From Parasteatoda lunata (taxonomy: Eukaryota > Arthropoda > Arachnida > Araneae > Theridiidae), in the NCBI GenBank assembly GCA_949128135.1, contig OX421970.1, positions 9,017,882-9,081,881 of the forward strand: a DNA stretch of 64,000 bases. The letters run 5' to 3'. Below the pieces are notes generated by a model. The model saw nothing but the letters and a program-made list of their open reading frames with translations. It did no database searches and was not told the origin of the DNA. Of this stretch, positions 1 through 14,977 are shown one piece after another; within the stretch, counting starts at the first letter, position 1; each line of letters opens with the position of its first letter. The translations under genes were made by a program, and so were the position numbers.

Positions 1-3000
1 GCCAATGTTGTGAAATATTCCGAGTTAATTTAATTTTTGTTGATTAACTTAGTTTAAATGAAATTATATTATATCGCCACCCAATTAGCCGATATTCGAT
101 ATTAAAATTATAACAAAGATTTAAATAATTTTTTAATGGAACGTATTTAACACTTTTTAATGGAAATGTGAAAATGGAAAGTAATTCGATTGTTACAGGG
201 AGTTTCAAAATTTTTCCTAATCAGAATTCTTAAATTTATTTCCTATCTGTCATAATATTTACTAATTCACCAAATTACCTTTTTTTGCTAGTTGTAGTAC
301 AGCTATTATATAAGTATTTCTAATAATTCATTCTTACGTTATGTTATGAATTTAAATGAAATATTCTGCCATTGAAAATATTTTAAATACAAAAATTGAA
401 ATTAAATAACGTACATTTTTCTAACTGACTTCAATGTCACCCACTAGCTTGACTTTAGGAGATTAAATGACTTTGGAAATGTTTAAAAAATATTTTATCT
501 TTAAAACCATTATTAAAGTCATTGTTGCAGTTTCAATTGCATACGATTATGTTTTCAGTTTGCTTTGACATTTCGTAAAAAAATGAATTTTTATTTGTAA
601 GAAAATACAGACAACAATACATAGATATGTTAGCTACCATGTCTAATTTATAATGATTTTAATATTGAAATATGTAGACATATATATTTGAAAAAAAGCT
701 GGGATTTTCAAATTTATGTAACATTTTAAGAAAAGTTGTACAGAAATACAGAAATAATTACTCTTCTGACAAACATAAAATTTTTTTAGCATTGATTTAT
801 TCCAATCTCTTTAATGGTATTCAAGTAATTCTGTGCTGTTTTTTCTTAATTTGCTTTATTTATTAGTTTATTTATATTATTGAGTTGTTTTTTCTTAATT
901 TGCTTTATTTATTAATTTATTTATATTTGATAGACAATAACAGTTTAGATATATTATAATGTCCAACCATCACCCTTATACATAACGTTTGGTTATCTTA
1001 GCAGTGGTCTAGACGTAAAAAGTATGGCAAAACTATAGCTTCTTAAATTTAATATTTTGATTTTTTTTTAATTTTAATAAATATTTTTGTCTATTTAGCA
1101 TGGTATTTTTTAGACAATTTTCTTCTGTATTTAAAACAATTTTTAAAATAAATTTGTAAATAAAAACTTCATCGAAAATATTTTTTGAGTGCTCGAATAT
1201 GACGCTATCCTAATAACAGTAGTAATTGAATGATGAAAATGAAATATATTGGAAACAATAAAGGTTGCCAATGAAAGAATTTTATGGAAAATAATGAATA
1301 ATTAAAACAGGGATAGCCGGAAGAGGCAAATTAGGACAAAATACATTTCCATGCTGAATGCAGGCATATAATTAACAAGAAAAATTGCTATCATATGGAT
1401 TAAACGGATTAAATATTATCAGAACAAGCTGTTTTTTTATAGTGTGCTGGACTCAAAAGTGAATCGGTTTGAAATTTATAAACATGGTTACAACACGGTG
1501 CGGAATTCGATATTTTTTTAACTCTCGTTAATGGACATATTTGTGCTTAACTGCAGAATGGAGGTTAACTGCAGCTTCTGCAGTTAAGCTCCTTTAATTG
1601 CACAATACAGCCAATTTTGCATTGGACTAAAGTGTGTGTACTACTAGTAGTGTACTACAGAAAGGTATTTCTTTTAGCGAAAGCGTAGTTCTGGGATTTA
1701 CTTACAAAAAAATATGAGTCTGTTGCACAGGACTGTTTGATCAAGAAATTGTGGAAGCGTGAATCAAACAAACAAAACTGTCTTTGCGAAGAGTGACTAG
1801 GCATTTAATTTGCTGAAAGAGAATTCTTATGTATAGCAGCAAAAAATTATTTTTTAATACTATGATAACTTACTTAACTATTCTATAATACGGCTTAATA
1901 TTTTAAAACCAATTTCTAAAAAAAATTGTTCTAAATACAGTTTTTATAGTGAAGTAAAATATTGTAAGACAAATATTGTTCTAATGCATTTTTATCCATT
2001 AATAATAAAGGTAAAATGTCTTTCAAATAGCTCTTAAGTTAAAAAAACAAAACATTTTAAACGTGAAGAAGGTAGAGGAAAAAAATATTTTTGTCATTCA
2101 CCTCAGTTTTAATCTGATTTAGAGTAAATCAGTATTTAAAATCCAATACATTGCAAAGCTATACATTGTAAAGCTATATTCTAAAATGCACTAGAAACAA
2201 TACTTCATTAGTCTTCACTCTTTTTCTCACACTTCCTCAGTAAATTGAAGGTGGCGAATTAAACTATCCTCGGGAGAGGCAAAATTCAAGAATTCATTTT
2301 CGCCTTAATTACAATTTTGTCACAAATTATTTCCGTATTCAATTTCTCAAGCACTGGCCTCAAACTTTAGGAACGCATTATATAAAGTGTGAATAAGTAT
2401 CCACATATTTATGAATTGATTTTGTTTCTACTATTTTTAAGACTCCTCATTTTTTTCATAGCGTAAAGTTGCGTAAATCGCACGCCTTGTAGAATGGATG
2501 AATTGATTTTGTTTCTGCCGTAAATATTGCAAAGTTTTCAATAGTTCTTAAATTATACCTCTTCTGAATCAAACTATCTCTTATTACTGAATAATTACTA
2601 AGATCTCTAACAGCTTTCCAATTGGAAAGGTTCTTTTATGTAGAGACCTAGGAAGAAGAATCAAATCGCTGTGTATTTGCGTTAAATTCTTATTAAATTA
2701 ATAGTTTTACAATTTCTCACTCTACATTTTTACCCATTCTATGTTATTCAATTTAGGAAATGAATTACCTTCTTGTTAATCAACATATTATACTAAGTTA
2801 TGCATATTTCTCTGCCAGCTAAATATTCTTTCGGGTTGTCAAAACACTTTGTTTAAAACTCTTTAGCTAGTAAAATAAATTAAACCTCGAATAGGATTTT
2901 GAATGTAACTAATGTAAGTTGATCTTTAAAATACACAACTTAAAAATTTATGGAATTCAATTGTGATGAACAAAAATGCCAATTTAGCGAATCAGAAAAT

Positions 3001-4054
3001 ATTGAAAGCGATGAAAATGTCTCATTTTTTAAATTTTTTATGATGTAAAAAAAAAACGTCAGACTAACATTTCACAATATAACAACACAAACTTAGTTGA
3101 AAAATTACTTTCTGTTTACAAAATTGTATTTCTTGTTATGTTAATAAATTGCCTTATTTTTATTATTAAAACTGAGGTCGTAGTGGTACAAGAGTTAACT
3201 TAATAGCCATAAATACTTACATAAAACATACATCAGCTTTCAAAACAACATATTATTTTCTAACGCTCATAATTTCAAACAAAGCTTTTAAACAGCAGCC
3301 TTAAGGTATTCCGATAAAAATATTCAGGTTTCTCAGAATTTCATTAATATATATTGAATTTTAAAAAAAGGAAAGTAAACATATTATCAAACAAAATTGA
3401 TAAAAATGCCGAGACATGTTATTAAAAAAAATTTAAAAATGAAACATCTATAAGATAAATATTAATGATAAAATTAAGTTGACAAGATATATTGCAACTA
3501 AATTTACTTCAAAGCCTTTTCAGTGACACGTAAAAGCTTTTTGATATATTGCCACTATTTTTACTAAGAGAGTAAGCAATTATATTTAAGATTTTCTCGG
3601 GAGCTTTTAACTTCCTTTCTATTGTTACTTCATAAAATATGTATAGTCTTTTTCAGAAATTATGGAGAGAAAAAAGTCAAATCGCTTTTGTAATTTTCCG
3701 AGTATTGTTATAGCTTTTTGCCACTAAATAAGAAATTTTTTTTCTTCTAAAATGAACATTCATGATGTTCACAACGATGGAATAAATTCTTCAAAAAGGA
3801 TCAGTTTTAAAGAAAATTTTTTAAAAGAAAATTTTCTTTTTAAGTATAAATAGTATCATTTTGTTCTTGGAGTAAATAATTATACACTACTCAATTGTCT
3901 TAAACATTAGCTAATTATAAATATTAACCTAAATGGTGTTTTAGCATTTAATTAAAGATGAAAATGTTTTTATTATAGCCATTATATAAATAAATGCTTA
4001 ATTTTTGTTGGTTAATTGCTATTGTCATGATAAAGAGTGTTATATCAAGCAAAT
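1..4054. other. AT-rich intergenic DNA, no gene seen
   Basis: No reading frame resembling a known protein on either strand. The only structure noted is a tandem duplication with a 49-bp period at about 836-930 (a T-run followed by CTTAATTTGCTTTATTTATT, repeated twice). A pyrimidine-rich tract ending in CAG near 2254 looks like a splice acceptor, but no convincing exon follows it. Confidence 0.6.
836..930. repeat. Two-copy tandem duplication, 49-bp period
   Basis: The string CTTAATTTGCTTTATTTATT occurs at about 845 and again 49 bases downstream, with the flanking bases also matching. The second copy differs by a few substitutions (for example TTAGTTTA versus TTAATTTA). It is a simple local duplication with no visible function. 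Confidence 0.75.
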
Positions 4055-4448
4055 AATTTTTATCAAATAATGCATGGTCGAAAACAAACCGCAAAACCGC
4101 TAGAGGGCGTCAAAGTTTATGTTCTTATATGAGGCAAAAACACACAACGAACGATGAAGTTAAGTTATAAAAACAAATTTAATGGCATGTGATTACAATA
4201 AGTGTTCAAAACAGTGGCCGTCAGCGACTATGCACGCAGAACAACGGCGAAGAAAAGATAGGCGAACATTCTAAAACACACCAGGCATATCGCGAACTTT
4301 CCCGGCAGCGGCCGAAAGCTTGGCGACAAGTAACGCAGCGCAGTAACTCGCAACAGGAATGGAGCTTTCACGTTTGCATCAAACAACTTTCCAAATGCGC
4401 CAGCACCTTTGCGTTTTGTTTTCGACCATGCATTCTTTGATAAAAATT
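4055..4448. mobile_element. 394-bp TIR element with GC-rich core
   Basis: The first 41 bases (4055-4095) and the last 41 (4408-4448) are inverted copies with only two mismatches; the shared core is AATGCATGGTCGAAAACAAA followed by a CGCAAA-type end. Between them, 4190-4410 is conspicuously GC-richer than the surroundings and contains CGGCAGCGGCCG. Reading frames through the core have no recognisable domain. The form is that of a short non-autonomous DNA transposon (MITE). The superfamily is unclear because no confident target-site duplication is visible; the outer edges are AT-rich and could extend a few bases. The high TIR identity suggests recent origin or gene conversion. Confidence 0.65.
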
Positions 4449-4489
4449 GTGTGCTTGGGTGTGTACTATTACTTCCTAAAATTTTGCAC

Positions 4490-4779
<290 letters not shown>

Positions 4780-5418
4780 TGAATAATTCTGTTCCTGATA
4801 ATAATATTCGATATTTACTTCATATCTTCGAGAAAATAACCTAAAAAATGAAATAAAATAAAGTTGATTCAAGCTTCTAGCAATTAATTTTGCAGGTATG
4901 TTATCTAAAAATGTTCACCTTTCCTCCATAAAAACATCATTGCTTTTTGGCCAGCTTTACCACCCAGACAATTACGATTTCATACATCTGAAGCTGGGTA
5001 TAAGAGACCGCAAATTATTATCCGAGTAAATAAAAGACAAGAGCTTTTCGAAATCTCTTAGCCCAGTAGAATATAATATCCATGAGGAAAATTATAAAAT
5101 CTGTTTGAGGAATCTTGAGGAATGCTTGGAATCCAGTCTTCATTCACAATTCATTTGACAGATTCTTGTAGTTATTTTTTTTTATTTTTTTGTTGCTGAA
5201 ATATTAATCCGATACTTCTAATGAGTGTATATTTAGAATTCATTTTTAAAGGATACAAAACATATACAGTTAGGGTGGTGATTGCTAAACAACCTGATTA
5301 AGGGAAATAAGCCTGGAGTTTATTTGACTCTTCCCATTGAAAGGAGAGTCTGCAGCACCATCTCCTGCCTAGGTACCGGCCATCTAAAAGGTTTTCTATT
5401 TTCCGAAGGAACTAAAAC

Positions 5419-5487
5419 CTATCCCATTTGCCCTAAATGCTATCTATACCGGGCTTCCGCCCCGTGTAGACAGCATTTAGGGGATAG
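5419..5487. repeat. Long imperfect hairpin (inverted repeat)
   Basis: Arms at 5431-5454 and 5459-5482 (CCCTAAATGCTATC... against ...GACAGCATTTAGGG) pair over 24 positions with about three non-Watson-Crick positions, two of which are G-U in RNA, closing a 4-base loop TTCC. Outside them, CTATCC at 5419-5424 pairs with GGATAG at 5482-5487 across a bulge. The hairpin lies in a GC-richer island (about 5280-5500) unlike its neighbours. It could be a MITE terminus, a structured retroposon tail or a small-RNA precursor; nothing in the sequence decides between these. Confidence 0.6.
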
Positions 5488-5502
5488 AGTATAAGCAACA
5501 AC

Positions 5503-8500
5503 ATCATTTCTCTTTGAATTTATTATCAGTTTTAAATTTGGTTACACCGAATTTTTAAAATTGGTAATTTATAAGTACAAGAGTTTATGGTTAATTCCTT
5601 ACATTAGGAAATTTATTTTTAAAGAACCACTCCCCCCTCCCCCCCCAAAAAAACATGGTTTTAAATTCAAATAATTTTAGGTAATAAACTTAAATAATTT
5701 CTTTTTTTATAAACCAATTTCAATCACAAAGCAAATTAACACCTGCTAGGAAAAAAATGGCCCTACAAAGCGTTAAGGAAGATTTGAGCACTGAATAAGT
5801 GCAAAATCATATTATTACTTATTTCTAGATAAATAATTTTCTAATTTGAAAGTAATCTAACTTCTTGTAAAGAAATATTTTAACACAGATTTAAGAAAAA
5901 AAAAAATACTCAAGATGGAAAGAGAGAAAACAATATTCTTCTTTTTCGTATGAAATATTTGTAAGAAACTTCAAAATACCCGGGAAAAAAATCTACTTCA
6001 TCCGAATATAAGGAGGGGAGGTAAAAAGCTGGAGGCTAGATTTTTCTTATCGACATACATCAAAGTTTTGAATTCTATCTGGCGCAGTAGTCTGTAAGAT
6101 TGATGTTGGCTTCCATTATTTTTTCTCACCGATGACGGCAAAAAAGTTTTCTTGAATCTTAAGTGTGTTGCGTAACTTTTTCATTCTTTGAATGCCTTAT
6201 ATGCTTTTCTTGCAATATAATTTATTCATAAAAGAAACTGTATAGTAATAAAAAAATGAGCGTACGTTCGATGAATGTTTTAATCATTACTTAGGAATAT
6301 TAAAAATATTATTATTTTTTTTGTTGTCATACTGGTTTTTATTTCTTTATTGTAAGTTTTCACGATTAGATTTCAGAAAGTTTATTCTTTTTGAATGCAA
6401 ATATAAAAAAAATGAAATGATTCATTTTTGTTACTTATTTAGCACCCACTATTCGCATAGGGATTGATATTTTTCAATTTTTGTTCAATCTATTTTTACT
6501 TTTTTTAGAGACAGAAATTTTGAAGAAAAATTAAATAAACTACTAATGTTAAAAGAATATTTCAATATACTATATTGTAAAAGAAACACTTCAAGAACTG
6601 CTAAAGTTTACGAAATGTTTTAGAACTATTAAAAAATTTTCAACAGCTACGAAAATGTTTATTGAACTAAAAGGTTTGATTTAATTTTTTCTCGAAACGT
6701 TAAATGACCTGCTTGAAACGCTATTTTAAAACCTTTTAATCTATATTGTGAAGATTAAAGTTGAGACGTGATTTCCATTTGCAATTACATCTATTTATAT
6801 ATTTACATTAGGTAATATGTATATATCTAGATATGCAAATATCCATATCTACATAAATATCTATAAATCTCGATAATATAAGATATATATTTACATTAGA
6901 GTAAGTTCACTTTGAAGAAGGACATCTGGAATGAAACTAAACATGGAGAAAGTCATGAAAATCTATTTTGAATTTAAATAGAGGCAACACAAAGTGTGAC
7001 AAAACTCTGTGTTGCTGCATATAGAAAACTGCATCAATTGAGTAAAAAATGCAAAAAAAACTAGCATCAAACCACGATATGATGCATCACTCACGATTGG
7101 AACGAATAATCTTGTAGTTGTTATTAAAGCACGTTTTGTTATTATTTAGATAGAGGCATTCCTAAATTACTCGTTTAACCATGGAAATCAAGGAAAAATA
7201 CGGAAATTAAACGAACAATTTATTACGGAAATTAAGCGAAAAATTTTAATTACTATATAAAGTGTATTTGGAAGGCAAGCATCCGCAACAGAAAAATCTT
7301 AGATTTCTTCTATGCTAGAATTTAAAACAAAGTATTCAGCTTTTTATTTAATTGCCTCGCTTCGTAATAAGCGTCACTGTTACCCTCCTGTTACTGCTTT
7401 TTCGGCAAAAAATTTGTTTGTCAAAGTTGGATAGCCGAAAAAAGCTATCTATAAATTTGATTCTAGGGAAAACTGAAAACAGAATATTGAAAAAGAAAGA
7501 GTAGAATACCTTTTTCCTTTTTATTCTTTCTGCTATTCTTACATGCATTATAATCACCATTAAACAACTCGAAAATTCTATTTTTAAAGAACTACGTTTG
7601 TTTACTTGCTGAGATAGTATTTAAATTACGCATTCTTCTTAATGAGGATCTACCATTTTGATTTTTCTACCGTCTCACCATGGTAAAAATAACAAAATCT
7701 TGTGATTAAAATGATTTTATAGCATATAAAAAATTATGTATTCAAAGGAATAATAGACGATAAAAGATTTCTTTGCAAGAAACCAAAGTTATCATGAAAC
7801 ACTATTTTGCATACCATAAATGCATATTTTAAATAGTAAATCAAAAAATGTAAATTTTAGGAAAATATTATGAACACATTTTTAATTACCATCAAATAAA
7901 AATGACCCTAACGTTACAGGTCTTACAAAATATTTTTTTTTATATTAGTTAGGAATAAAAAATAATTTAAAAAAATGATTGAAAAAAAAATAATTAAAAA
8001 GATTTGAAAAATGCATTTGTGTTGATACAAAATTAAAATCTCATGAAATTTCATAAAAAAATGTAGTAATAGAAATAAATGAGTGACAAAAATATAAAGA
8101 AATATGTGAAAAAATTGTCCATTTCATATAATACTTATTCTAGACTTTACTACTGATAACGAATTTTAAAATATTAAATTGTTTAACAAGTGTATTAATC
8201 TATGAATATTGAATTGTAATGTACTTTGTACCTGTATAACTGGCATAAGAAGTAGGTTTCTAGCATTTAAATATGTAATAAAATGCTACACATCACAAAA
8301 TTTGGTATTAAGATTTGAAGGAACTAGAGACCTCTTAAAGAGTTATTTAAAACTTCCTGAAATTTAGCTATATTCGAAATACATAAGATGCAATATATTC
8401 TTAAATATATCATTTAAAATACTTTTCTCTGATAGGATTTTACCTCTTTTGAATCTTGTTGTTTTATTTTATCCTTAAATTTGTTCAAGTGGATTTAAAT

Positions 8501-9330
8501 AGAATAAAAAAAAAATTAATTCTGATGAAAAGCAAAGAAATTCGACCAGATCTGATAAAGAATTATTAATTTTAATTGAAACTGCCTTATACTGATTTTA
8601 TTTGTTTGATGTCCTTACTGAAAAAGTATACAAATTATACATTAACTAATTTATAATATTCAACTGGAGATAGCTCATAACTTGAAAAAAAATCACCTGT
8701 TTGCCAAATAAACAAAATGAAGCAGCACTACTATATATTGTATCAAAATTGAGAATAATTTTTATTTAATTTTACACCTATCCAAAAACTACATTTTCCA
8801 TTTATTTAGGAGTATATTATTTTTTTGAATTATAAACATGCAGTTTCGTAAATACATTGCGTTCATATAAATTATATAAACAGTCTTAATACAACTTGGA
8901 ATCTCCCAAAAAGTTTGCGATTTTTCTTATTTCTTAAAGTAAAATAGTTTTAACATACACTAATTAAAAAAAAAAAAACAATTCTTAGACAAATTTGATA
9001 AAATGAGTGTTGACATGAAACAAGATCATTTACTTAAAAAAATGAAACTCAAAAATTTTCTTAGTTTTTAACTATAAAGTTTTATTGCCATCTTATCACA
9101 TCATTAAAATGTAGTATAATTTTAAATAAGTCTTAATGTTTAAGAAGAGCATTTCTTTTTTCAAAATAAAGAAAAATAATAGTAATTTTAGAAGTGCATG
9201 TTTAGTCGTGTTTGCCCATAAAATAAATAAATTGATTAATGTTAAATATTTTGAACATTTCATTACAAAATGACACTGACAATTTTTTTCAATCAGTAGA
9301 ATGAAAATAACGCACCGTGAATAACACAAT
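5503..9330. other. AT-rich DNA, nothing recognised
   Basis: Homopolymer-rich sequence with no protein-like frame, no tandem repeat of note and no TIR pair that I could match by eye. Confidence 0.5.
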
Positions 9331-9338
9331 GTACTACA

Positions 9339-9775
9339 TTACTGCAAGGTAAAGACGTTTTCGGTAAAAAAAACAATTCGGATATAAAAACCGAAATACA
9401 CATTTGGTAACGTTTTCCAGTCATAAGATAACGGTTTACCTGAAATTTCGATTTTCAAAATTATAGATCTAAATTTCACACATTTAATAAAAAAAAAAAG
9501 TAAAAAAAGTAAATTTAACCACATGAAAGGTTTTTTATACCATGACCGAATTGATCACTTAAACTAATCGAACGCATATTATAAGCAATGTTTTTTCGTT
9601 AATTTTACAAAAATTATTACCAAAACGCTTCGGTAAAACTACCCTTCTTTTAGGTGTTCCCACAGAGCAAAAAAAAAAAAATAAATAAATAAATAAATAA
9701 AAAAAAAAAAATACATTTTTCATTATCTTATTCATTATAGATTTGACTATACTTTTTTTCTCAGTGCAAGAACGT
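9339..9775. other. Possible decayed MITE
   Basis: The right edge (TATACTTTTTTTCTCAG at about 9748-9764) recurs nearly exactly at about 48182-48199, and both regions carry GGTAATA/TTTACC-type motifs inside. This suggests a shared short repeat family. A matching left TIR could not be fixed, so the boundaries are approximate. From 9776 to 11603 I see only AT-rich DNA. Confidence 0.25.
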
Positions 9776-11603
9776 ATAGCCTAAAATAAGTTTCAAATAA
9801 CAGTATATAAGCTTAAAATAGTCTAATGAAAATATAAGAATTGAAATCTGTTTACATATATACGTTTTCCTTATCAGTTCGTACCAATTAAAATATTCAT
9901 ATTTAAATACTATTTATGTAATTTATAAATGATTTGTACTGACATTACTGAAACTTATTTCTTAAAATTATTTAAATAGGTATTTTATAAAAAATTTCAT
10001 TTTCTACTGCAGATCCTTCCTAATATGATTTTCTACAGAACAACATCAGAATAAAGCTATAAAACAATTGAATATGTAATTCGGACCTCATAAGTATTTT
10101 TATTCTTTCTTTATTTTTATTATTTCTTCTCATTTATTATTATATTTTCATTATTTATTACTTAGTAGAAATATAAAAAGGAACATCTTTAGCACAATAG
10201 AAAAAGTATCCTTTCTAAGATTTCTAAGAAAACATTCTCTATTATCAGAAAGCAGATAATATCAAAAAACTTTCACTGAACGTCAAAAATTTCAGAAATT
10301 CGATTTTTACAGAGAATATTTCAAAATTAATGAAGAAATTATTTTAATAGTTTTTTAACTAACCAAATCATGCATCACAAATTATAAAAAATATTTTTTT
10401 CTATTTCAGATAATTTCATTTAACGTCATATATTTTCTAAAATATGTGAGCTAATACTGGAGTTTTGAATACTATTCAAGACAATATTAAAAGGGGGAAT
10501 AGTACAAAAAAGGATTGCATTTCTCTTTCCCAGAATAGAGGAAACATGAAAACACATTCACTAAACGTCAAACTTTTCGGAAACTAGATATGATTAATGA
10601 ATCATTGATTTATGCATAAATTCAGGAAAGGTAAAAAGTCTGCAACGCATTCCTCTTATCTATGCTTTGTCATGTCCTGTCTAGTTTAAAATTTAAATAT
10701 TTAGATTTGAGATTAATGGGACTTCCTTGTGTTTACCGGAATTTGTTTAGCCTGAAATTATATTGTTTTGATTCATCTCCAATAATCACTATCAAAAGAA
10801 AGCCAAAACACCATTCTTCATCATGACAGCTTGATACAGTTTTCCAAAACAGACCGTCACTATTATTTGATGAATCATTTTAACCAGTTTATTTCAAATA
10901 AGATCAGATAAACTTCTCGTCTTCACGCACATCTCTATTAATCAAAATACTTACAGAATAAAAAATTTAACACGCATGCATAACTCATTCTTAAAGTCAC
11001 ATAATTTTATTTTGTATTTAGAAATTTATTTTGACAATAATTTTAGATTAGTTTTATCAGAAATCTATTTTTCGGTATTATTAGTATTGAAAAAAAAACT
11101 CATATTCAACCATGAGAAAAAAATTAAAATTTTTCATTAAAATAAATGCGTAAATGAACTCTTTGAAATAAATTTTCTGAATATTTATTTCATATTAAAT
11201 TGATTAGCAAATCGAATTATAAATATAAAGTAAAATGTGTTAATACGCGTAGAGGACGAATATAACGAAAATATTTTATGATTACTGGATGATGCTTCAT
11301 TTATAAGATCAGTAAGAGCTTTGTAAAAATATTTACACTATTTAATTATAATAAGTGTAAACATAAACACGCTTAAAAACAACAACAAAACTTTTAGTAT
11401 TTTCCCTTCGTACAACAAATTTAATTTTAACTGTAAAAAATAACAAGTTGACAAGCAAAGATATTGAATAAAGCTAAATCTATTTAAATATTTTTTGTGA
11501 TGTTTTATTGGAACTAAATAATATCTCATAAACAAGGTTACAGCAACCACGCAAAAATACTTATGATATTTGATTCCAATAAGTAAAAATAGAAATGCCA
11601 AGA

Positions 11604-11857
11604 AGCCGGCCAGGTGGCTGAGCAGTTAGCATGACTGACTTCAAAGCCAATGGTTTGAATCCCGCATAGGGCATAGTTGTTTCTCTTTGTGCTGTTCTCA
11701 GTTGTGTGACGAGTGAATGTGGCCAACCCTGTCACCTGTGACAGTGTAGCGTGGATAATGTTGCTCAACTTTGTGGCTTATGTTCACCCCCACTGATAAC
11801 GTTAAAGAGCATCTTCAGAGGCAAGGAATGAAGGTTCAGTTTCTGCCGTTAAAAAAA
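11604..11857 (+). mobile_element. tRNA-derived SINE
   Basis: An RNA polymerase III A-box-like segment (TGGCTGAGCAGTTAGC from 11615) is followed 24 bases later by a B box, GGTTTGAATCCC at 11652-11663, the usual spacing of a tRNA-derived promoter. The body (about 190 bp) is GC-richer than its surroundings and ends in a short A-run at 11851-11857. The tRNA-like part does not fold as an intact tRNA, so this is a SINE and not a tRNA gene. No clear target-site duplication was found. Confidence 0.7.
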
Positions 11858-12465
11858 TAGCAAGAGTTAATGAAACACGCTTTCCTCACTAATTTGTTTT
11901 TTTCTCATAAATCCCAGCCAAATATGTCGTCAGTACTTTGAATCATAGTCGCCAATGCCTAAGTATTTAGTCGTCAGTGATAAGAATTTTAGTCATCTTT
12001 ACGAATAATTTTAGTCATAAATAAACTATTGATGAAATTGGATGATCCCGTTTTTATTTTTCCAATAAAACTTTTTCCTCTAAAAGGAGTTTATTGAACC
12101 GATAAAATGCACACAAAGCCTAAATACCTATAAATAAAGAAGAAGAAAAAACTACGTAGATGAACTTTTTGCAGTTTTTCGAAGTTGTCTCACGTATCCG
12201 CTTCGTCTGAGATGACTTTCTCCAAAACTCTTTCCTTTAAATATTTCCGGGATCAAAAGATGGCTGAAAATTGGATTTTATTTTCACTAAAACCTTTCAG
12301 AGTACCGATAACGTTTTACCTCATCCTGTCCAGTATTATAGGCTAAAAAAGGAAATCGAAACGTATCATACTTCTGTAAACGTGAGAAAAATATTGACCA
12401 CAAGATGTCTTACCGTTGTCATTCTGCTGTTCCATTTCGTGCTCAGACACAATTTCTTTATTCGT

Positions 12466-12556
12466 TCCCCCACACTCATATATATATCACACTCACACTC
12501 ATATATATATCACACTCACACTCATATATATATCACACTCACACTCATATATACGC
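12466..12556. repeat. ~23-bp minisatellite (CACACTCACACTC + AT run)
   Basis: About three and a half copies of CACACTCACACTCATATATA-type units in tandem, ending at ATATACGC. Apparent frames here encode only His/Thr/Ser/Tyr repeats and are not genes. Flanking DNA at 11858-12465 and 12557-13084 shows nothing recognisable. Confidence 0.85.
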
Positions 12557-13084
12557 AACGCATGGAGATACTGTATAGGACCCAGGAAATCACCTTTCCG
12601 GTTTCTTCTTTCAATTAAAGCCCGTTTCTGTAATTAAGCAGCATTTTCACTAATAGTATGAAAATTTTTTACGTTTCTCTTAAGCGAATTACGACCACTT
12701 TATCATACATTTTGCTTTTAAATACATAACTATTTTTTTAATTTCATTTATTATTGATTTTAAATTATTTACTTTTATCGAGACACATTTTAAAAGAATT
12801 ACTATAAACAAATTAAGCACTTGGTTTCAGATATTTGTAGATATATTTATTCTGTGACATAGTTCCCGAATGCTACTACGTTAAATGTTCTTTATTGAAT
12901 TTATCAGACACAACGAATAAAAAATAATTAATTAAGAAAGTGCATGCAATAATTTTGTTTTGATCAAGTAGAACTACAAGCTAGCAAATAGCTCTGACGT
13001 TACTTGTAAAAAACATTTTTAAATTAAATAATCTATCTTTAAATTTAAAACAATACTAACACTTAACCAATAAAAAAACTCCAT

Positions 13085-13700
13085 TTCATTTTCCGCTTAT
13101 CTGTCTCGAACGGTTCGTCGTAGTTAGTACTCGGTCCTAGATACTTTTAAACTATCCTTTTTTCAGTTTATTTACTTCTTCAAGGAACAAATGAGTTATG
13201 CCTCTCAATCGCTCCCTATTTTAAGCAAAGTGCTTTATCTTCTTCTATTTTAAACAAATACATGATGGTCTAAAGCTCTCTCGATGCTTTGACGCAATAT
13301 CATCTGTGTTCTTCTCTTTTTCAATATTTTTTGGGCATATCTATTCAAATCTTCTAAATTTCTGTGGTCTTTTCACATATATTGTCAATCCATTTCCATT
13401 TTCTCTATTTAATTTCGTAATCTACTGGAGTTCGTTTACACGTATTAATAGTATTTTTTTCTTTCATAGAAATTTTTCTATATTTTTTTGATTTTTATTC
13501 ATTATTATGTTCACACATTTCCATGAATCAGCTCCATATAAAAGTATAAATTAAACATTGGTATTAATACATACATACATATTTGAATACATATATACAT
13601 ATTTGGACATGCAGTTAGGGCTTTATTTAATTTATTTAAGACTTCTACATCCTTCTCACATTTGTTACTCACCTTTAAGAAATATAATTTAATTATGCAT
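13085..13700 (-). pseudogene. LINE reverse transcriptase C-terminal remnant
   Basis: On the minus strand, 13544-13521 reads LLYGADSW, matching the conserved [LV]LYGxExW motif found downstream of the RT core in jockey/RTE/CR1-type LINE polyproteins. About 120 bases further on, 13404-13387 reads RKWKWI, matching the usual RRWRWIGH segment of the same C-terminal region. The frame is broken by several stops and shifts between these motifs, and upstream sequence (13.55-13.70 kb) carries only traces (DVEVLNKLNKA). It is a dead 3' fragment; the exact clade cannot be told. No nuclease or RT catalytic motif is present in the window for this element. Confidence 0.5.
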
Positions 13701-13889
13701 AAACATGGAAAAGAAAAACACTGAAAACAATATCTCATTTACCATGATTTTGACTGTATGTTTAACTACCTCTCCTCAATTCGCTACCTCCCAAATCTTC
13801 ATCCTCGCTTTTCTCATTCCACAGAGAATAAGATCAAGAATGAATCTACTTATACAAGTAAATTCAACAAATGGCGCAAAGACGTAAGG

Positions 13890-14977
<1,088 letters not shown>

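Noticed and set aside
5282..5494. 70-codon Cys-containing frame
   Set aside because: It runs through both arms of the hairpin at 5419-5487; the Cys pattern comes from the inverted repeat.
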